Origin: JADGNZ01 sp963715895 | GTDB lineage: Bacteria; Acidobacteriota; Thermoanaerobaculia; Gp7-AA8 | Direction: 5' to 3' | NCBI GenBank assembly: GCA_963715895.1 | Contig: OY970284.1 | Coordinates: forward strand, 1,674,001-1,738,000 | Length of the DNA stretch: 64,000 bases | Shown here: one piece after another, positions 48,852 through 58,088 of the stretch | Layout: each line of letters begins with the position of its first letter | Numbering within the stretch: position 1 is the first letter of the stretch | The notes under the pieces: model-generated | Databases searched by the model: none | Seen by the model: the letters and a program-made list of their open reading frames with translations, nothing else | Told to the model about the DNA's origin: nothing | Translations under genes and position numbers: made by a program

Positions 48852-49493
48852 ATGGCGTCGGAGTTGTGGCCGGTCGATCTGAGGGCGGACGTTCCCGCCG
48901 CCGGGCGCGTACGCACCTACCTGGTCTGGTCCTTCTGGATCGGCGTGGCCTTCTTCGGGGTCTATCCGGCGATGAACTGGGTTACATCGCTCCGGCGGGC
49001 GCCGTTGCATCTTTACTTTCGCCAGGAGTTGGCCATCCCGTTCATCCCGCAGTTCATCTGGGCCTATCTGTCGATGTACGTGCTTTTCCTTTTGCCGCTG
49101 TTCCTCATTCCGGCGGCGCGGATGCCGGCGCTGGGGAGGCAGCTCATCGCGGCGACGCTCATGAGTGCCGCCTTCTTTCTCCTGATCCCGGCGGAACTGG
49201 GGTTCGCGCGGGAGGTGCCGGCGCAGGCGCCCTACACCGCGATGTATGCGCGCATGTTCGGGATCGACCGGCCCTTCAACCTCGTCCCCTCGCTCCATGT
49301 GATCTACTCCTGCGCGATTGCGCTGGCGTGCGCGGACTTTGCGCGGGGAGCGGTGCGGGTGGCCATCTACGGCTCGCTGGCCGTCATCGTCGCTTCGACG
49401 ATGTTCGTTCATCAGCACCATCTGCTCGATCTGCTCTCGGCGTTTGCAATCGTCGCGTTTCTGCGGCGTCGCTATGAGGTGAAGCATGGTTAA
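48852..49493 (+). CDS. PAP2-superfamily membrane phosphatase/transferase
   Basis: 213 residues with five or six hydrophobic helices. The PAP2-type active site is seen in its inositolphosphotransferase-like form: FNLVPSLHVIYSCAIALA (SLH motif) and STMFVHQHHLLDLLSAF (HxxxD motif). The first KxxxxxxRP motif is weak (RMFGIDRP). Acts on a lipid phosphate at the membrane. It precedes a DUF4440-like gene and faces the radical SAM operon. Confidence 0.8.
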   Translation: MASELWPVDLRADVPAAGRVRTYLVWSFWIGVAFFGVYPAMNWVTSLRRAPLHLYFRQELAIPFIPQFIWAYLSMYVLFLLPLFLIPAARMPALGRQLIAATLMSAAFFLLIPAELGFAREVPAQAPYTAMYARMFGIDRPFNLVPSLHVIYSCAIALACADFARGAVRVAIYGSLAVIVASTMFVHQHHLLDLLSAFAIVAFLRRRYEVKHG

Positions 49494-50070
49494 GCGTCTG
49501 TTCGTCGCCTGTTTGCTGGTTGCTCTGCCCTCATTGGCAGCTGAGGTCGATCATGAGATCCATCAGGAGCTGCGCGGCATCCTCATGACCGTGCAGAACT
49601 CCGTCAACAGCGGGAACTTCGACGCCATGCTGCCGGTGCTGAGCAAGGACATCGAGGCCACGACCATCACCCAGGAAGTGATGTGCGGTCATCAGGAAGT
49701 ATCCGCTTACTTCAAGAAATGGTTCGGGCCGGGCGGGTACCTCAAGAAGCTGCAGATGCACTTCACCGCCGATGCGCTCACCGAGCTTTCCGCCGACAAG
49801 ACATGGGGCGTCGTGCGTGGCTCGGCCATCGAGAGCTATACGCTGGCCGACGGCCGGAAGTACGACATGAAGTCGCGCTGGACGGCCACGGTGGTGAAAG
49901 AGGCGGACGGGAAGTGGCGGCTGCGGACCATTCACTTCGGCACGAACTTCCTCGACAACCCGATCCTCGATGCGGCCAAGCAGGCGGTGGTCAGGTACGC
50001 CGCATTGGCCGGCGGCATCGGGCTGCTGGTGGGCGCGCTGCTAGGCTTTCTGCTTGCCCGGCGCAAATAG
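49486..50070 (+). CDS. Secreted DUF4440/SnoaL-like protein with C-terminal anchor
   Basis: 194 residues overlapping the PAP2 gene by 8 bases. Signal peptide (about 1-18), NTF2-like fold (about 22-150: LRGILMTVQNSVNSGNFDAM, TITQEVMCGHQEVSAYFKKW, GKWRLRTIHFGTNF), then a C-terminal membrane helix ending LLARRK. The NTF2 pocket may bind a small ligand. Its 3' end overlaps the convergent desaturase by 30 bases. Confidence 0.75.
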   Translation: MVKRLFVACLLVALPSLAAEVDHEIHQELRGILMTVQNSVNSGNFDAMLPVLSKDIEATTITQEVMCGHQEVSAYFKKWFGPGGYLKKLQMHFTADALTELSADKTWGVVRGSAIESYTLADGRKYDMKSRWTATVVKEADGKWRLRTIHFGTNFLDNPILDAAKQAVVRYAALAGGIGLLVGALLGFLLARRK

Positions 50071-50970
50071 CGATCGCTCGGCCGGCGCTCCCCACGGCGG
50101 TGCCGGCTGGACGCCGTGGCGCCACAGGCTGGCGTAGATCCGCCAGAACGCCGGACGGTCGCCGTCGTTCCGTGCAATGTGGGGAAGCGCCGTCCACGGC
50201 GCATCGGGATGCTGGTGATGCGCCTTATGGAAGTGATAGTTGAGCGCAAGCCACCGCACCGGGGCGAGGACCTTCAGGTTCCATGCGCCATCGGACACAT
50301 CGCGCTCGCTCCAGGCGTGATCGACGTATTGCAGGGCCGACCAGTGCATGGCGAAGAGCCAGTGCGCGAGCAGCCATCCCCATAGATGGAGATCGAGCGC
50401 CCACCAGAGCGCTGCCTGGAAGCCGAAGGCGCATGCGATCTCGATCCAGACGCGAAAGGGCCGCAGTTGTGCGATGTCGCGGACATGCGGGCCGAAACCC
50501 AACCTCGGCGCGAGACGCTCCATGAAGAATCGGGAGCGGTAGAGCGGCGTGGCCAGCAGATAGATGGCGTTGGAGAGCGGGATACAAAACCAGTAGAGCC
50601 CCAGCAGGTTGCCGCCATAGAGCCAGACGTTGCGCATCAGGCGGGACTGGCCCGGCAGGTAGTAGTCGTAGAGATCGTCATCCGTTCGATTGCGGGCGTG
50701 ATGGCCGAGGTGTGCGATGCGTTGCAGGGAGAAGGAGGTGGGGAACATGCAGCTCGCCAGGAACCCCAGCGCGTAATTGCGGGCCGGCGTCCGCGCTCCC
50801 ACTCCGTGCACCGCCTCGTGCATCAGCGCGAACGGCACATTGTTCACGAACGCGAAGGCCGCGGCGGCGGCCAACGCCAGCCACCAGGGAGAATGACAAG
50901 TCAGCCAGAGCAGCGCCGAGGTGGCGATGGCGGAGGCGGCCAGGATGGCCCAGTTCAGACGCTCTGACAT
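50041..50970 (-). CDS. Membrane fatty-acid desaturase family protein
   Basis: 309 residues from the ATG at 50970. Three His boxes: HEAVHG (about 50), HLGHHARN (about 85) and HKAHHQHP (about 255), with membrane helices between them. A di-iron desaturase or hydroxylase acting on an acyl chain or carotenoid-like substrate. Last gene of the minus-strand radical SAM operon, overlapping the membrane-protein gene by 16 bases. Confidence 0.88.
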   Translation of the reverse strand: MSERLNWAILAASAIATSALLWLTCHSPWWLALAAAAAFAFVNNVPFALMHEAVHGVGARTPARNYALGFLASCMFPTSFSLQRIAHLGHHARNRTDDDLYDYYLPGQSRLMRNVWLYGGNLLGLYWFCIPLSNAIYLLATPLYRSRFFMERLAPRLGFGPHVRDIAQLRPFRVWIEIACAFGFQAALWWALDLHLWGWLLAHWLFAMHWSALQYVDHAWSERDVSDGAWNLKVLAPVRWLALNYHFHKAHHQHPDAPWTALPHIARNDGDRPAFWRIYASLWRHGVQPAPPWGAPAERSLFAPGKQKA

Positions 50971-51629
50971 TTCTTCATCACCGGGCGCGTGCCCCAATGA
51001 CCGTGGCGAATCATCGACTGTCCGACGTATCCGGCCGTCGGCAGCACCAGCGCGAGCCCAAGAATGATGCTCAGCACAGCCAGGAAGACAGGCATCGTCA
51101 ACGCTCCTCGGAAGTCGAGCAGCTCCAGCACCGCCATCCCGCCGCCATAGATCGCGCCGAAGCCGCCGAAGAACCAGGGGCCGTAGTCGAGGACGATCTC
51201 CGCCGTCCCTTTTCCGTTCGCCCACGGCTGGTTGTAGACGCGCAGGATCCCCGCCTGCAGCGCCTTGACGTCATACAGCACGTTCCAGAATCCGAGGAGC
51301 GAGCAGAGCAGCAGCGCGTTGCGGAGGATGTCCGTGATGTCTCGGGCCGGCGCCGCGTGCGCCAGCCACGCCAGCATGGCCGTCGCGGAACCGAAGACGA
51401 ATCCGTGGTGCGGGCGGAAGCGCCCCATGCGAAGGCGGGTATCGAACTCCCATACTCCCAGGACGTTGGTTCCGATGCCGGGGAGGATGTAGGCCCACAG
51501 CACCGGCACCAGCAGCGCCGCCAGCGTCAGCTTCATGTTCCCGGTGTATGTCCTCCGCCAGAGCAGGAAGGCGCAGGGCGTCAGAATCAGCGGCGCCGCA
51601 TATTGATAGATCGAGAGCGCGCGTTTCAT
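50955..51629 (-). CDS. Polytopic membrane protein of unknown function
   Basis: 224 residues from the ATG at 51629, overlapping the radical SAM gene by ATGA. Six or seven hydrophobic helices with a conserved-looking loop GVWEFDTRLRMGRFRPHHGF and VYNQPWANGKGTAEIVLDYG. No family is recognised. It could bind or flip the lipid product of the operon; that is inference from position between radical SAM and desaturase genes. Confidence 0.7.
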   Translation of the reverse strand: MKRALSIYQYAAPLILTPCAFLLWRRTYTGNMKLTLAALLVPVLWAYILPGIGTNVLGVWEFDTRLRMGRFRPHHGFVFGSATAMLAWLAHAAPARDITDILRNALLLCSLLGFWNVLYDVKALQAGILRVYNQPWANGKGTAEIVLDYGPWFFGGFGAIYGGGMAVLELLDFRGALTMPVFLAVLSIILGLALVLPTAGYVGQSMIRHGHWGTRPVMKKCQSV

Positions 51630-52957
51630 TGCAGTCCGAACCGCATCCCGTGTTTCTTCGGAATCTCCTTCTTGAAGAGGAGCGTGTACTTCCAGAACGC
51701 ACCCATCCGTGACAACGAACGCAGGTGGGTCTTGACGTCGGAGAAGCGGTGCACAAGCGAGGGGATGGTGTTGAAGCGCGTCCGCGCGGCGTGGCAGGCG
51801 TCCGTCAATGCATCGGGGGACATGAGCGAAGGGACGAACGCGGCCGAGTTGAAACGGTACTGCGGATGCAGCCACCACTTGCCGTCGTAGAGGAGCCGCC
51901 CCTCTTTCTCCAGCTTGCGATAGAGCGGCGTGTTCGGGTAGGGCATGAGGATGTTGTACGCGGCCAGGGTGAAGCGGCTCTCCAGCGCGAAGTCGACCGT
52001 GGCCTCGATCGACTCCTTCGTATCGTGGTCGTACCCCAATGTGAAGGCGGCCCAGCTCTGCATGCCGTGCTCGCGGAGGATGCGCACCTCTTCCTTGTAT
52101 TTGGAAAAGCGGGGGATGTTGGGCGACTTGCGGGCGTCGCGCAGGCTCTCCGGTGTGATGGTCTCGAAGCCCGTCACGTTCCCCCAGTTCCCTGAGCGTT
52201 CCAGCAGTTTCATCAGCGGAAGATTGCGGGTAACGTCGAGGCTGGCCTGGCTGACCCAGTGCAGGTTCATCGGGATTAGGGCGTGGCAGAACTCGGCCAG
52301 CGCCTTCTGATCGCTGGCGATGTTGTCGTCGATGAAGAAGATGAACTTCCGCTTCTGCGCCTCGATCTCGCGCAGCACGTCGTCGATGGCGCGCACGTAG
52401 TGCTTCCTGTCGAAGTATTGACTCACCGCGCAGAAGCTGCAGGCGAAGCGGCAGCCGCGGACGTACTGCATCAGCGTGAGCGGGAGATATCCTTTTCCCT
52501 TGAAGAGATCGCGCCGGGGGAGGACGCGGCCGATCTGGCCGACGCCGGGTGGCCCTTCATAGCGCGGCTTGAGACGCCCGTGCTTTGCGTCGTCGACGAC
52601 GTCGGCCCAGACCGTCTCGGCATCGCCGAGGAAGATGCTGTCGGCATGCAGCGAGGCCTCCTCGGGGAGCAGCGTGATGTGCATCCCGCCGAGGATCACC
52701 GGCACGCCGCGGAGGCGGTACTCGGCGGCGATCTCGTAGGCGCGGCGCGCGGTATATGTCTCGACCGTGATGGCAGCCAGGTCGGTCGGCTCGTCGAACG
52801 GGATCGACTCCATCCGGTCGTCGTAAAGTACGCACTCGACGTCCGGCGGCGTCATTCCCGCCAGCACCGCCAGCATCAGCGGCTCCATCCGTCCTTCGTC
52901 GACATAGAGGCTGTGCTCCATGCGGCCGATGTTCGGCTTGATGAAGGTGATCTTCAT
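51626..52957 (-). CDS. B12-binding-domain radical SAM protein (1)
   Basis: 443 residues. The N-terminal Rossmann-type domain (1-130) has VILGGMHITLLPEEASLHAD; the radical SAM domain has the 4Fe-4S motif CRFACSFC (about 168) and FIFFIDDNIASD, GFETITPESL. The C-terminal part (GKWWLHPQYRFNSAAFVPSL) is shared with its three paralogues in this operon. The classic DxHxxG cobalamin His is not obvious. The reaction is unknown; such enzymes methylate or rearrange unactivated carbons. 4 bp separate it from radical SAM (2). Confidence 0.9.
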   Translation of the reverse strand: MKITFIKPNIGRMEHSLYVDEGRMEPLMLAVLAGMTPPDVECVLYDDRMESIPFDEPTDLAAITVETYTARRAYEIAAEYRLRGVPVILGGMHITLLPEEASLHADSIFLGDAETVWADVVDDAKHGRLKPRYEGPPGVGQIGRVLPRRDLFKGKGYLPLTLMQYVRGCRFACSFCAVSQYFDRKHYVRAIDDVLREIEAQKRKFIFFIDDNIASDQKALAEFCHALIPMNLHWVSQASLDVTRNLPLMKLLERSGNWGNVTGFETITPESLRDARKSPNIPRFSKYKEEVRILREHGMQSWAAFTLGYDHDTKESIEATVDFALESRFTLAAYNILMPYPNTPLYRKLEKEGRLLYDGKWWLHPQYRFNSAAFVPSLMSPDALTDACHAARTRFNTIPSLVHRFSDVKTHLRSLSRMGAFWKYTLLFKKEIPKKHGMRFGLQ

Positions 52958-52961
52958 GGCC

Positions 52962-54263
52962 TCACAGTCCGAGCTGCCGGAATTGCTTCTTGTAAATCTC
53001 CCTGCGGGAGATGACGTTGGCGATGGTGGTCAGGCCGGCGCGGAACGGCGAGAAGGCCGTGTCGGCGTGCAGCACCCGGCTGCCGATCGAGCGCCAGCTA
53101 TAGAAACGCCGCCGCGCTTCGAAGACGCCCTCGGTCAGCTCGTGGGGCCGCATCCCGCGCGGCTCGAAAATGGCGTCGCCGTAACGATAGTTGGGATCGA
53201 GCCACCATTTCGGCGAGAGCAGCCGCCCTTCGGCGAGCAGGCGGTCGTAGAGCGCGGAGCCGGGGGTCGGCGTTAGTGGATTGAAGTTGGCGATCTCCAG
53301 GCGCGACTCCAGCGCGAAGTCGAGCGTCCGGGCCATGCTGTCCTTCGTGTCGGCGTCGTAGCCGAAGACAAACGTTCCGTAGATGCCGATGTTGCGGCTG
53401 TGCAAAGCGCGCACGACGCTCTCATACGATCCGCTGACGCTGTTCCACGACTTGCCCATCTGCGCCAAGCTCGCTTCGTTCAACGATTCGAAGCCGATAA
53501 GGACGAAGCGGCATCCAGCCCTGGCCAGGCGGTCGAGCACCGCCTCGTCGCGGGCGACGTCGATGCTCATCTGGCACGACCAGCGGCGTTTCAGCGGCGT
53601 CAGCGCGTCGAGCAAGGCCAGGAACTCGCTCCTGCGGCCGAGCAGGTTGTCATCGACGAAGAACAGCAGTCGATTGGCCGGCAGCGTCTCGATCTCCGCG
53701 ACCAGTCCGGCGAGCGGGCGTGCACGCAAAGTCGTTCCGTAGAAGCTGTGGATCGAACAGAAGTCGCACGCGAACCGGCAGCCGCGCCCGTACTGAACCA
53801 GCTCCACCGGCGCGTAGTGTTTGCCGCGGTAGATCGAGCGGTCGAGGCGATAGTCGTGCAGCGGCGCGTCGTTGCCGCCCGAATAGATGCGCTGCATCCG
53901 CCCCTTCGCAAAGTCTTCCAGCAGCCTCTCCCACGACCCCTCGGCGTCACCGACGACGACGGCGTCGGCATGCTCGAGCGCTTCTTCGGGAAGGAAGCTT
54001 GGGTGATAGCCGCCCATGACCACCGGCACGCCGCGCGCGCGATAGCCGTCGGCGATGGCGTAGCCGCGCCGGGCGGTGAAGGTCTCGATGCTGAGCGCGG
54101 CCAGGTCGGGTTGATCGTCGAGCGGAACTGTCTCCGCTTTCTCGTCATAGAAGGTCACGTCGTAGCCTGGTGCACGCGTGGCCAGGATGCCCATCGCCAG
54201 CGGCGGCATGGCATCGGAGGAGCGGTAATCGCCAAGGTTGGGGCGGATCAGCGTGAGCTTCAT
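52962..54263 (-). CDS. B12-binding-domain radical SAM protein (2)
   Basis: 433 residues from the ATG at 54263 (ATGA overlap with the GNAT gene). Rossmann-type N-terminus ending VVMGGYHPSFLPEEALEHAD, cluster motif CRFACDFC (about 163), FFVDDNLLGR, GFESLNEASL, and the PKWWLDPNYRYGDAIFEPRG module. Same architecture as the other three, so the set arose by duplication. A longer upstream in-frame ORF is rejected because it would run through the GNAT gene. Confidence 0.9.
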   Translation of the reverse strand: MKLTLIRPNLGDYRSSDAMPPLAMGILATRAPGYDVTFYDEKAETVPLDDQPDLAALSIETFTARRGYAIADGYRARGVPVVMGGYHPSFLPEEALEHADAVVVGDAEGSWERLLEDFAKGRMQRIYSGGNDAPLHDYRLDRSIYRGKHYAPVELVQYGRGCRFACDFCSIHSFYGTTLRARPLAGLVAEIETLPANRLLFFVDDNLLGRRSEFLALLDALTPLKRRWSCQMSIDVARDEAVLDRLARAGCRFVLIGFESLNEASLAQMGKSWNSVSGSYESVVRALHSRNIGIYGTFVFGYDADTKDSMARTLDFALESRLEIANFNPLTPTPGSALYDRLLAEGRLLSPKWWLDPNYRYGDAIFEPRGMRPHELTEGVFEARRRFYSWRSIGSRVLHADTAFSPFRAGLTTIANVISRREIYKKQFRQLGL

Positions 54264-55306
54264 AGCAGGGCCGCCTCCGGTTGGGCAGGACGTCCGTTCG
54301 GTGGCGCTGTCTCTTCGAAGGAGACAGCGTACACGCGCGCGGGATAGGAGATCGGCTTGAATCGCTTCACGACAGGGATCAGAGGATGGGTCGCGTACAA
54401 GCCGACGCTTGCGGCGGGAGTATGGCAATGGGAGAGAAGGTCTTCCATCAGCCCGCGCGCATCCGCCATCGCCGCGTCCGACAAAGTCAGAAAGGCGATG
54501 AAGGTCTGATCGAGCGCGCCCCCTTCGTCTGGGAGCGGAATGCGGCGGAGGATCCGCGCCCAGGCGTTGTAGGCGGGCAGCAAGGCGCGGAGCGGCTGCC
54601 GGTACCGCCGAGCCACGATCTGCTTGAAGGCGCGTTGGTCCCACAGTGCAGCGACTCCCTCGAGTTCGCCGTCGCGCTCGTACATGAAGAAGTGCGCGAT
54701 GCCGATCCTGTTGATGAGATCCGCATCCAGCACCGGCGAGTATTGAAACCGTGCCGCCGACGCATTGTAGAAATCGACGATCGCCGCGACGTCGTTCACC
54801 CCCGCCGCGCGCCACAATCGCCGTCTCCGTCCTCGGCTGACCGGCAGCGCGAACGTGACGTAGTCTCCTTGCGCGTGATAGCGAGGCAGTCCCCGGACGC
54901 CGGCTTCCAGAAGGCGCCGCGCGTTTTCGTTCTCGGCTGCGACGACAGTAAACCACCATGGCCGGGATCGCGCGGATGGCGCGAGCGGACGGATCGATGC
55001 ATACCCTTCGCGAAGGTGACGGATGCGTCGGCGGTAGGCGGGCTTTACGCGCAAGCCGCCGAGGTAGCCGATTTGCTCTGGCTGTCCATCGACATGCACC
55101 GGAACCACCGCCGCCGTGTACATCCCGATCACGTCGCCCGCTTCCTCGGCGATCACCGCCCAGTCGCGGCCGAAGAGGTCCGCCGCCGCGAAGAACGACG
55201 GCTCGCGCTCGATGGCCATCTCCACCCAGGTGGGCATGCCGTTGTCGTGCAGGATGGAGCGAAGAAGCGCGTCATCGGTCTCTGTCGCCACCCGGAACGT
55301 CGTCAT
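54260..55306 (-). CDS. GNAT-like acyltransferase (348 residues)
   Basis: 348 residues from the ATG at 55306 (ATGA overlap). The N-terminal part (about 1-135) is a GNAT fold: FRVATETDDALLRSILHDNG, WAVIAEEAGDVIGMYTAAVV, YLGGLRVKPAYRRRIRHLRE (acetyl-CoA loop), FTVVAAENENARRLLEAGVR. A second half (about 150-345) resembles another, degenerate GNAT (FFMYERDGELEGVAALWDQR). Probably transfers an acyl or aminoacyl group in the pathway. A second related GNAT is at 59800. Confidence 0.82.
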   Translation of the reverse strand: MTTFRVATETDDALLRSILHDNGMPTWVEMAIEREPSFFAAADLFGRDWAVIAEEAGDVIGMYTAAVVPVHVDGQPEQIGYLGGLRVKPAYRRRIRHLREGYASIRPLAPSARSRPWWFTVVAAENENARRLLEAGVRGLPRYHAQGDYVTFALPVSRGRRRRLWRAAGVNDVAAIVDFYNASAARFQYSPVLDADLINRIGIAHFFMYERDGELEGVAALWDQRAFKQIVARRYRQPLRALLPAYNAWARILRRIPLPDEGGALDQTFIAFLTLSDAAMADARGLMEDLLSHCHTPAASVGLYATHPLIPVVKRFKPISYPARVYAVSFEETAPPNGRPAQPEAALL

Positions 55307-56658
55307 TGGACCTCCAGCAATCGGCCTCTCCACGTCTCGTCGCCGAGCGGGTAGCCGTTGCGCTGCGAGATCTCGTTGCGGTGAAGGGCGTTCACGAGGA
55401 AGAAGTTTCGGAAGACGAAGCCGTCGCGGAAATGCCGTGTGCTGCGCCGCAGAATGTTGGGCCAGCCGTAGAAGCGCCGCCGCGCTCCAACGCAGCCCGC
55501 CGTCACTTCCTCCGGCGTCAGAGTCTTCGGCAGGAAGGGGAGGGCGTTGTAGCGATACTCGGGATCGAGCCACCAGGCCTCGTAGCGAAGGCGCCCTTCC
55601 TGTTCCAGGCGTTTGTACAGCGGCGTGCCCGGAAAGGGGGTGAGGTGGTTGAAGGCGGCGATGTACATCCCCTCTTCCGTTGCGAAGTCGACCGCCTCGT
55701 CGAAGGACGACGCCGTGTCGTGCTCGTATCCGAAGATGAAGGTGCCGTAGACGAAGATGTTGTGCCGCCGCAGATTGGCCAGCGCTCCCCGGAAGCCGCT
55801 TCGCATCGTATTGAAGCGCTTGTTCATGATCTCCAGGTTCCTGGAATCGAGACTCTCGAATCCGATCAGCACCCCGCGGCAGCCGGCCCGATGCAGCTCG
55901 CCCAGAAACTCCTCGTCGTGCGCGGCGTCGATACTCATCTGCGTGATCCAGCGGATGTCGAGTTTCCCCAGCTCCGCCAGCAGCGGTTTTCCCGCTTTGA
56001 GGTCGCCCGCGAAATTGTCGTCGACGAAGAAGAACACCCGCTTCTCTGACCGGAGCCCGGCCAGCTCGGCGATGACGTCCTCCACCGGCCTGCGGCGGTA
56101 GGTGCGTGAATAGAAGGTCTGGATGGCGCAGAACTCACAGGGGAACCGGCAGCCCCGCCCCGTCTCCACCAGACCGATCGGCAGATAGCGCTTTCCGCGA
56201 AAGAGGCGCCGGTCAACGCGCATGTTCGCCAGCGGCGTCTGCTCGCTGTGGTAGCGGCGCTGCAGGGTTCCGTGGCGCAGATCGTCGATCACGCGCGCCC
56301 AGACTCCTTCGGCCTCGCCAGTGACCACCGCATCGGCGAAGCGCGACACCTCGTCGGGAACGAGCGTGGCGTGGAAGCCGCCCATGACCACCGGAATGCC
56401 GCGAAGCCGGTATTCGCTGGCGACCTGATAGGCACGGGCGGCGGTGTAGGTCTCGATCGGTATGGCCACGGCGTCGGTGGGAGCGTCGTAGTCGATCGCT
56501 TCCATCCGGTCGTCGTAGAAGGCGACGTCGATCTCCTCCGGCGTGAGCCCCGCCAGGACCGCGATCGGCAGCGACTCCATCTGCCACGTGCGGACGTAGC
56601 TTTCGCCCGCGCGATGGCCGACCGCCGGATGGATGAACGTGAGCTTGAAGCGTTTCAC
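55303..56658 (-). CDS. B12-binding-domain radical SAM protein (3)
   Basis: 451 residues from a GTG at 56658. N-terminal domain with VVMGGFHATLVPDEVSRFAD, cluster motif CRFPCEFC (about 171), FFFVDDNFAGD, GFESLDSRNLEI, and the YEAWWLDPEYRYNALPFLPK module. Coupled by GTGA to the upstream radical SAM (4) and by ATGA to the GNAT gene. Confidence 0.9.
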   Translation of the reverse strand: MKRFKLTFIHPAVGHRAGESYVRTWQMESLPIAVLAGLTPEEIDVAFYDDRMEAIDYDAPTDAVAIPIETYTAARAYQVASEYRLRGIPVVMGGFHATLVPDEVSRFADAVVTGEAEGVWARVIDDLRHGTLQRRYHSEQTPLANMRVDRRLFRGKRYLPIGLVETGRGCRFPCEFCAIQTFYSRTYRRRPVEDVIAELAGLRSEKRVFFFVDDNFAGDLKAGKPLLAELGKLDIRWITQMSIDAAHDEEFLGELHRAGCRGVLIGFESLDSRNLEIMNKRFNTMRSGFRGALANLRRHNIFVYGTFIFGYEHDTASSFDEAVDFATEEGMYIAAFNHLTPFPGTPLYKRLEQEGRLRYEAWWLDPEYRYNALPFLPKTLTPEEVTAGCVGARRRFYGWPNILRRSTRHFRDGFVFRNFFLVNALHRNEISQRNGYPLGDETWRGRLLEVQ

Positions 56659-58088
56659 GATGTCAGCCCAACGGCAGAATCGTCGGAGCGCTGGCGTCTC
56701 GCCGGCTGGCTCAGCGGCGTCTCGCCGCTGAGGTAATTAGCGACGCCAGCGTTCCGTCGCGGCAGTGCCGAGAGATGCCAATCGCAGTTGTAGAAGCGAT
56801 GGAGATGATGCGCGTAGAAGCGGTAGCCGAGGTTCGCGGCGATGCCGAGCGGCTCGAGCGCACCGGCCTTCCAGAGGCGCCGGGCGATGGCGCCGTAGCG
56901 GTAGACGCTCTTCCATGCGCGCTCGTGACCGGCCGCCAACTGGTGCGTGCTCATGTTGCGCGGCTGGAAGACGACGTGCTGTCCGTCGTAGAGCTCCCAC
57001 TCTCGCGTCAGGATGCGGCCCTCGTCGGCCAGGCGCGTGTGCAGCGGAGTCCCCGGGAACGGCGTCAGGATGGCGAAGCGCGGAAGGTCGATGGCCGTGC
57101 GGATGGCGAATTCGGCGGTCGCTTCGAAGACATCGAGTGAATCGTGATCCATGCCGAAGACGAAGCAGCCCTGAATGGCGATGCCGAGGTCGTGGAGGTC
57201 GGCGATGAGCTGCGCGTAATCGACGGAGCTGTTGAAGCGCTTGTTTGCGTCACCGAGGCTGCCGGCAGTGATGCTCTCCAGTCCGAGGAGCAGCCCGCGG
57301 CAACCGGAGCGCGCCATCAGCTCCATCAGCTCGCGGTCGTGGGCGATGAGCACCGTGGACAGGCCGAACCAGCGCACCTTGAGAGGGATGAGCGCCGAGA
57401 AGAGCGATTTCGCGTATTCGAGGTCTGCGACGAGATTCAGATCGATGAAAAGAATCCGCTTCTGGCCGACGCGGCGGATGTCCTCGACCACCCACGAGAC
57501 CGGCTTCTGAAACTGCTTGCGCCCCCATGCCGACGGCGCGATGCAGAACTCGCAATCGTGGCCGCAGGAGCGCGTGGCCTCGAATACCGCCTGTGTCAGG
57601 AACTGCCGTCCACTGAAGAGCTCGCGCCGGGCGAACGGCATCTCCGGCCGGTCGAGCGAAAAGTCGAGAGCCTGGCGATATTCGTTTTTCAACGTGCCGC
57701 CCGCGAAGTCGCGCAGAAGCTCGGGCCAGGCATCCTCGGCGTAGCCGACGACGATGGCATCGGCGTGAAGCGCCGCCTCATGCGGGACGAGCGTCACGTG
57801 CGGACCACCGAGGACGACGATCTTCCCCTGCGAACGAAACCGCGCAGCCAGCTCGTAGGAGCGTTTCGACGTCCCGGTGATCACGGTCATGCCGATGAGA
57901 TCGGCGTTCAGATCGTCGGGCACGTCCTGAATCCCTTCGTCATAGACCTCGATCTCCGCGTGCAGCTCGGGCGGAACGAGCGCCGCCAGAGTGGTCAGGG
58001 TCAGCGGCTGATAGCGAAGCGATTTCCGGAAGATCCCGCCGCGGTGGCGGTAGAGCGGTCCCTTGGGCGAGATGAGGGCGATCTTCAT
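56655..58088 (-). CDS. B12-binding-domain radical SAM protein (4)
   Basis: 477 residues from the ATG at 58088. It is the most divergent of the four: VVLGGPHVTLVPHEAALHAD, cluster motif CGHDCEFC (about 174) with a different flank (TRSCGHDCEFCIAPSAWGRK), LFIDLNLVADLEYAKSLFSA and GLESITAGSLGDANKRF. The last 30 residues are translated from repeat R1 (SGETPLSQPARRQRS), so the natural C-terminus has been extended or replaced. It overlaps the GH3-like gene by ATGA. Confidence 0.9.
   Translation of the reverse strand: MKIALISPKGPLYRHRGGIFRKSLRYQPLTLTTLAALVPPELHAEIEVYDEGIQDVPDDLNADLIGMTVITGTSKRSYELAARFRSQGKIVVLGGPHVTLVPHEAALHADAIVVGYAEDAWPELLRDFAGGTLKNEYRQALDFSLDRPEMPFARRELFSGRQFLTQAVFEATRSCGHDCEFCIAPSAWGRKQFQKPVSWVVEDIRRVGQKRILFIDLNLVADLEYAKSLFSALIPLKVRWFGLSTVLIAHDRELMELMARSGCRGLLLGLESITAGSLGDANKRFNSSVDYAQLIADLHDLGIAIQGCFVFGMDHDSLDVFEATAEFAIRTAIDLPRFAILTPFPGTPLHTRLADEGRILTREWELYDGQHVVFQPRNMSTHQLAAGHERAWKSVYRYGAIARRLWKAGALEPLGIAANLGYRFYAHHLHRFYNCDWHLSALPRRNAGVANYLSGETPLSQPARRQRSDDSAVGLTS
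56685..56757. repeat. Repeat R1 copy at the 3' end of radical SAM (4)
   Basis: GGAGCGCTGGCGTCTCGCCG followed by GCTGGCTCAGCGGCGTCTC and GCCGCTGAGG, then TAATTAGCGACGCCAGCGTTCC folding back on it. Translated in frame as the last residues of the radical SAM protein. Same family as 2362-2496 and 59249-59297. Confidence 0.85.

Noticed and set aside
52962..54959. 665-codon version of radical SAM (2)
   Set aside because: The extra N-terminus overlaps the well-supported GNAT gene in another frame; the ATG at 54263 with ATGA overlap fits the operon pattern.
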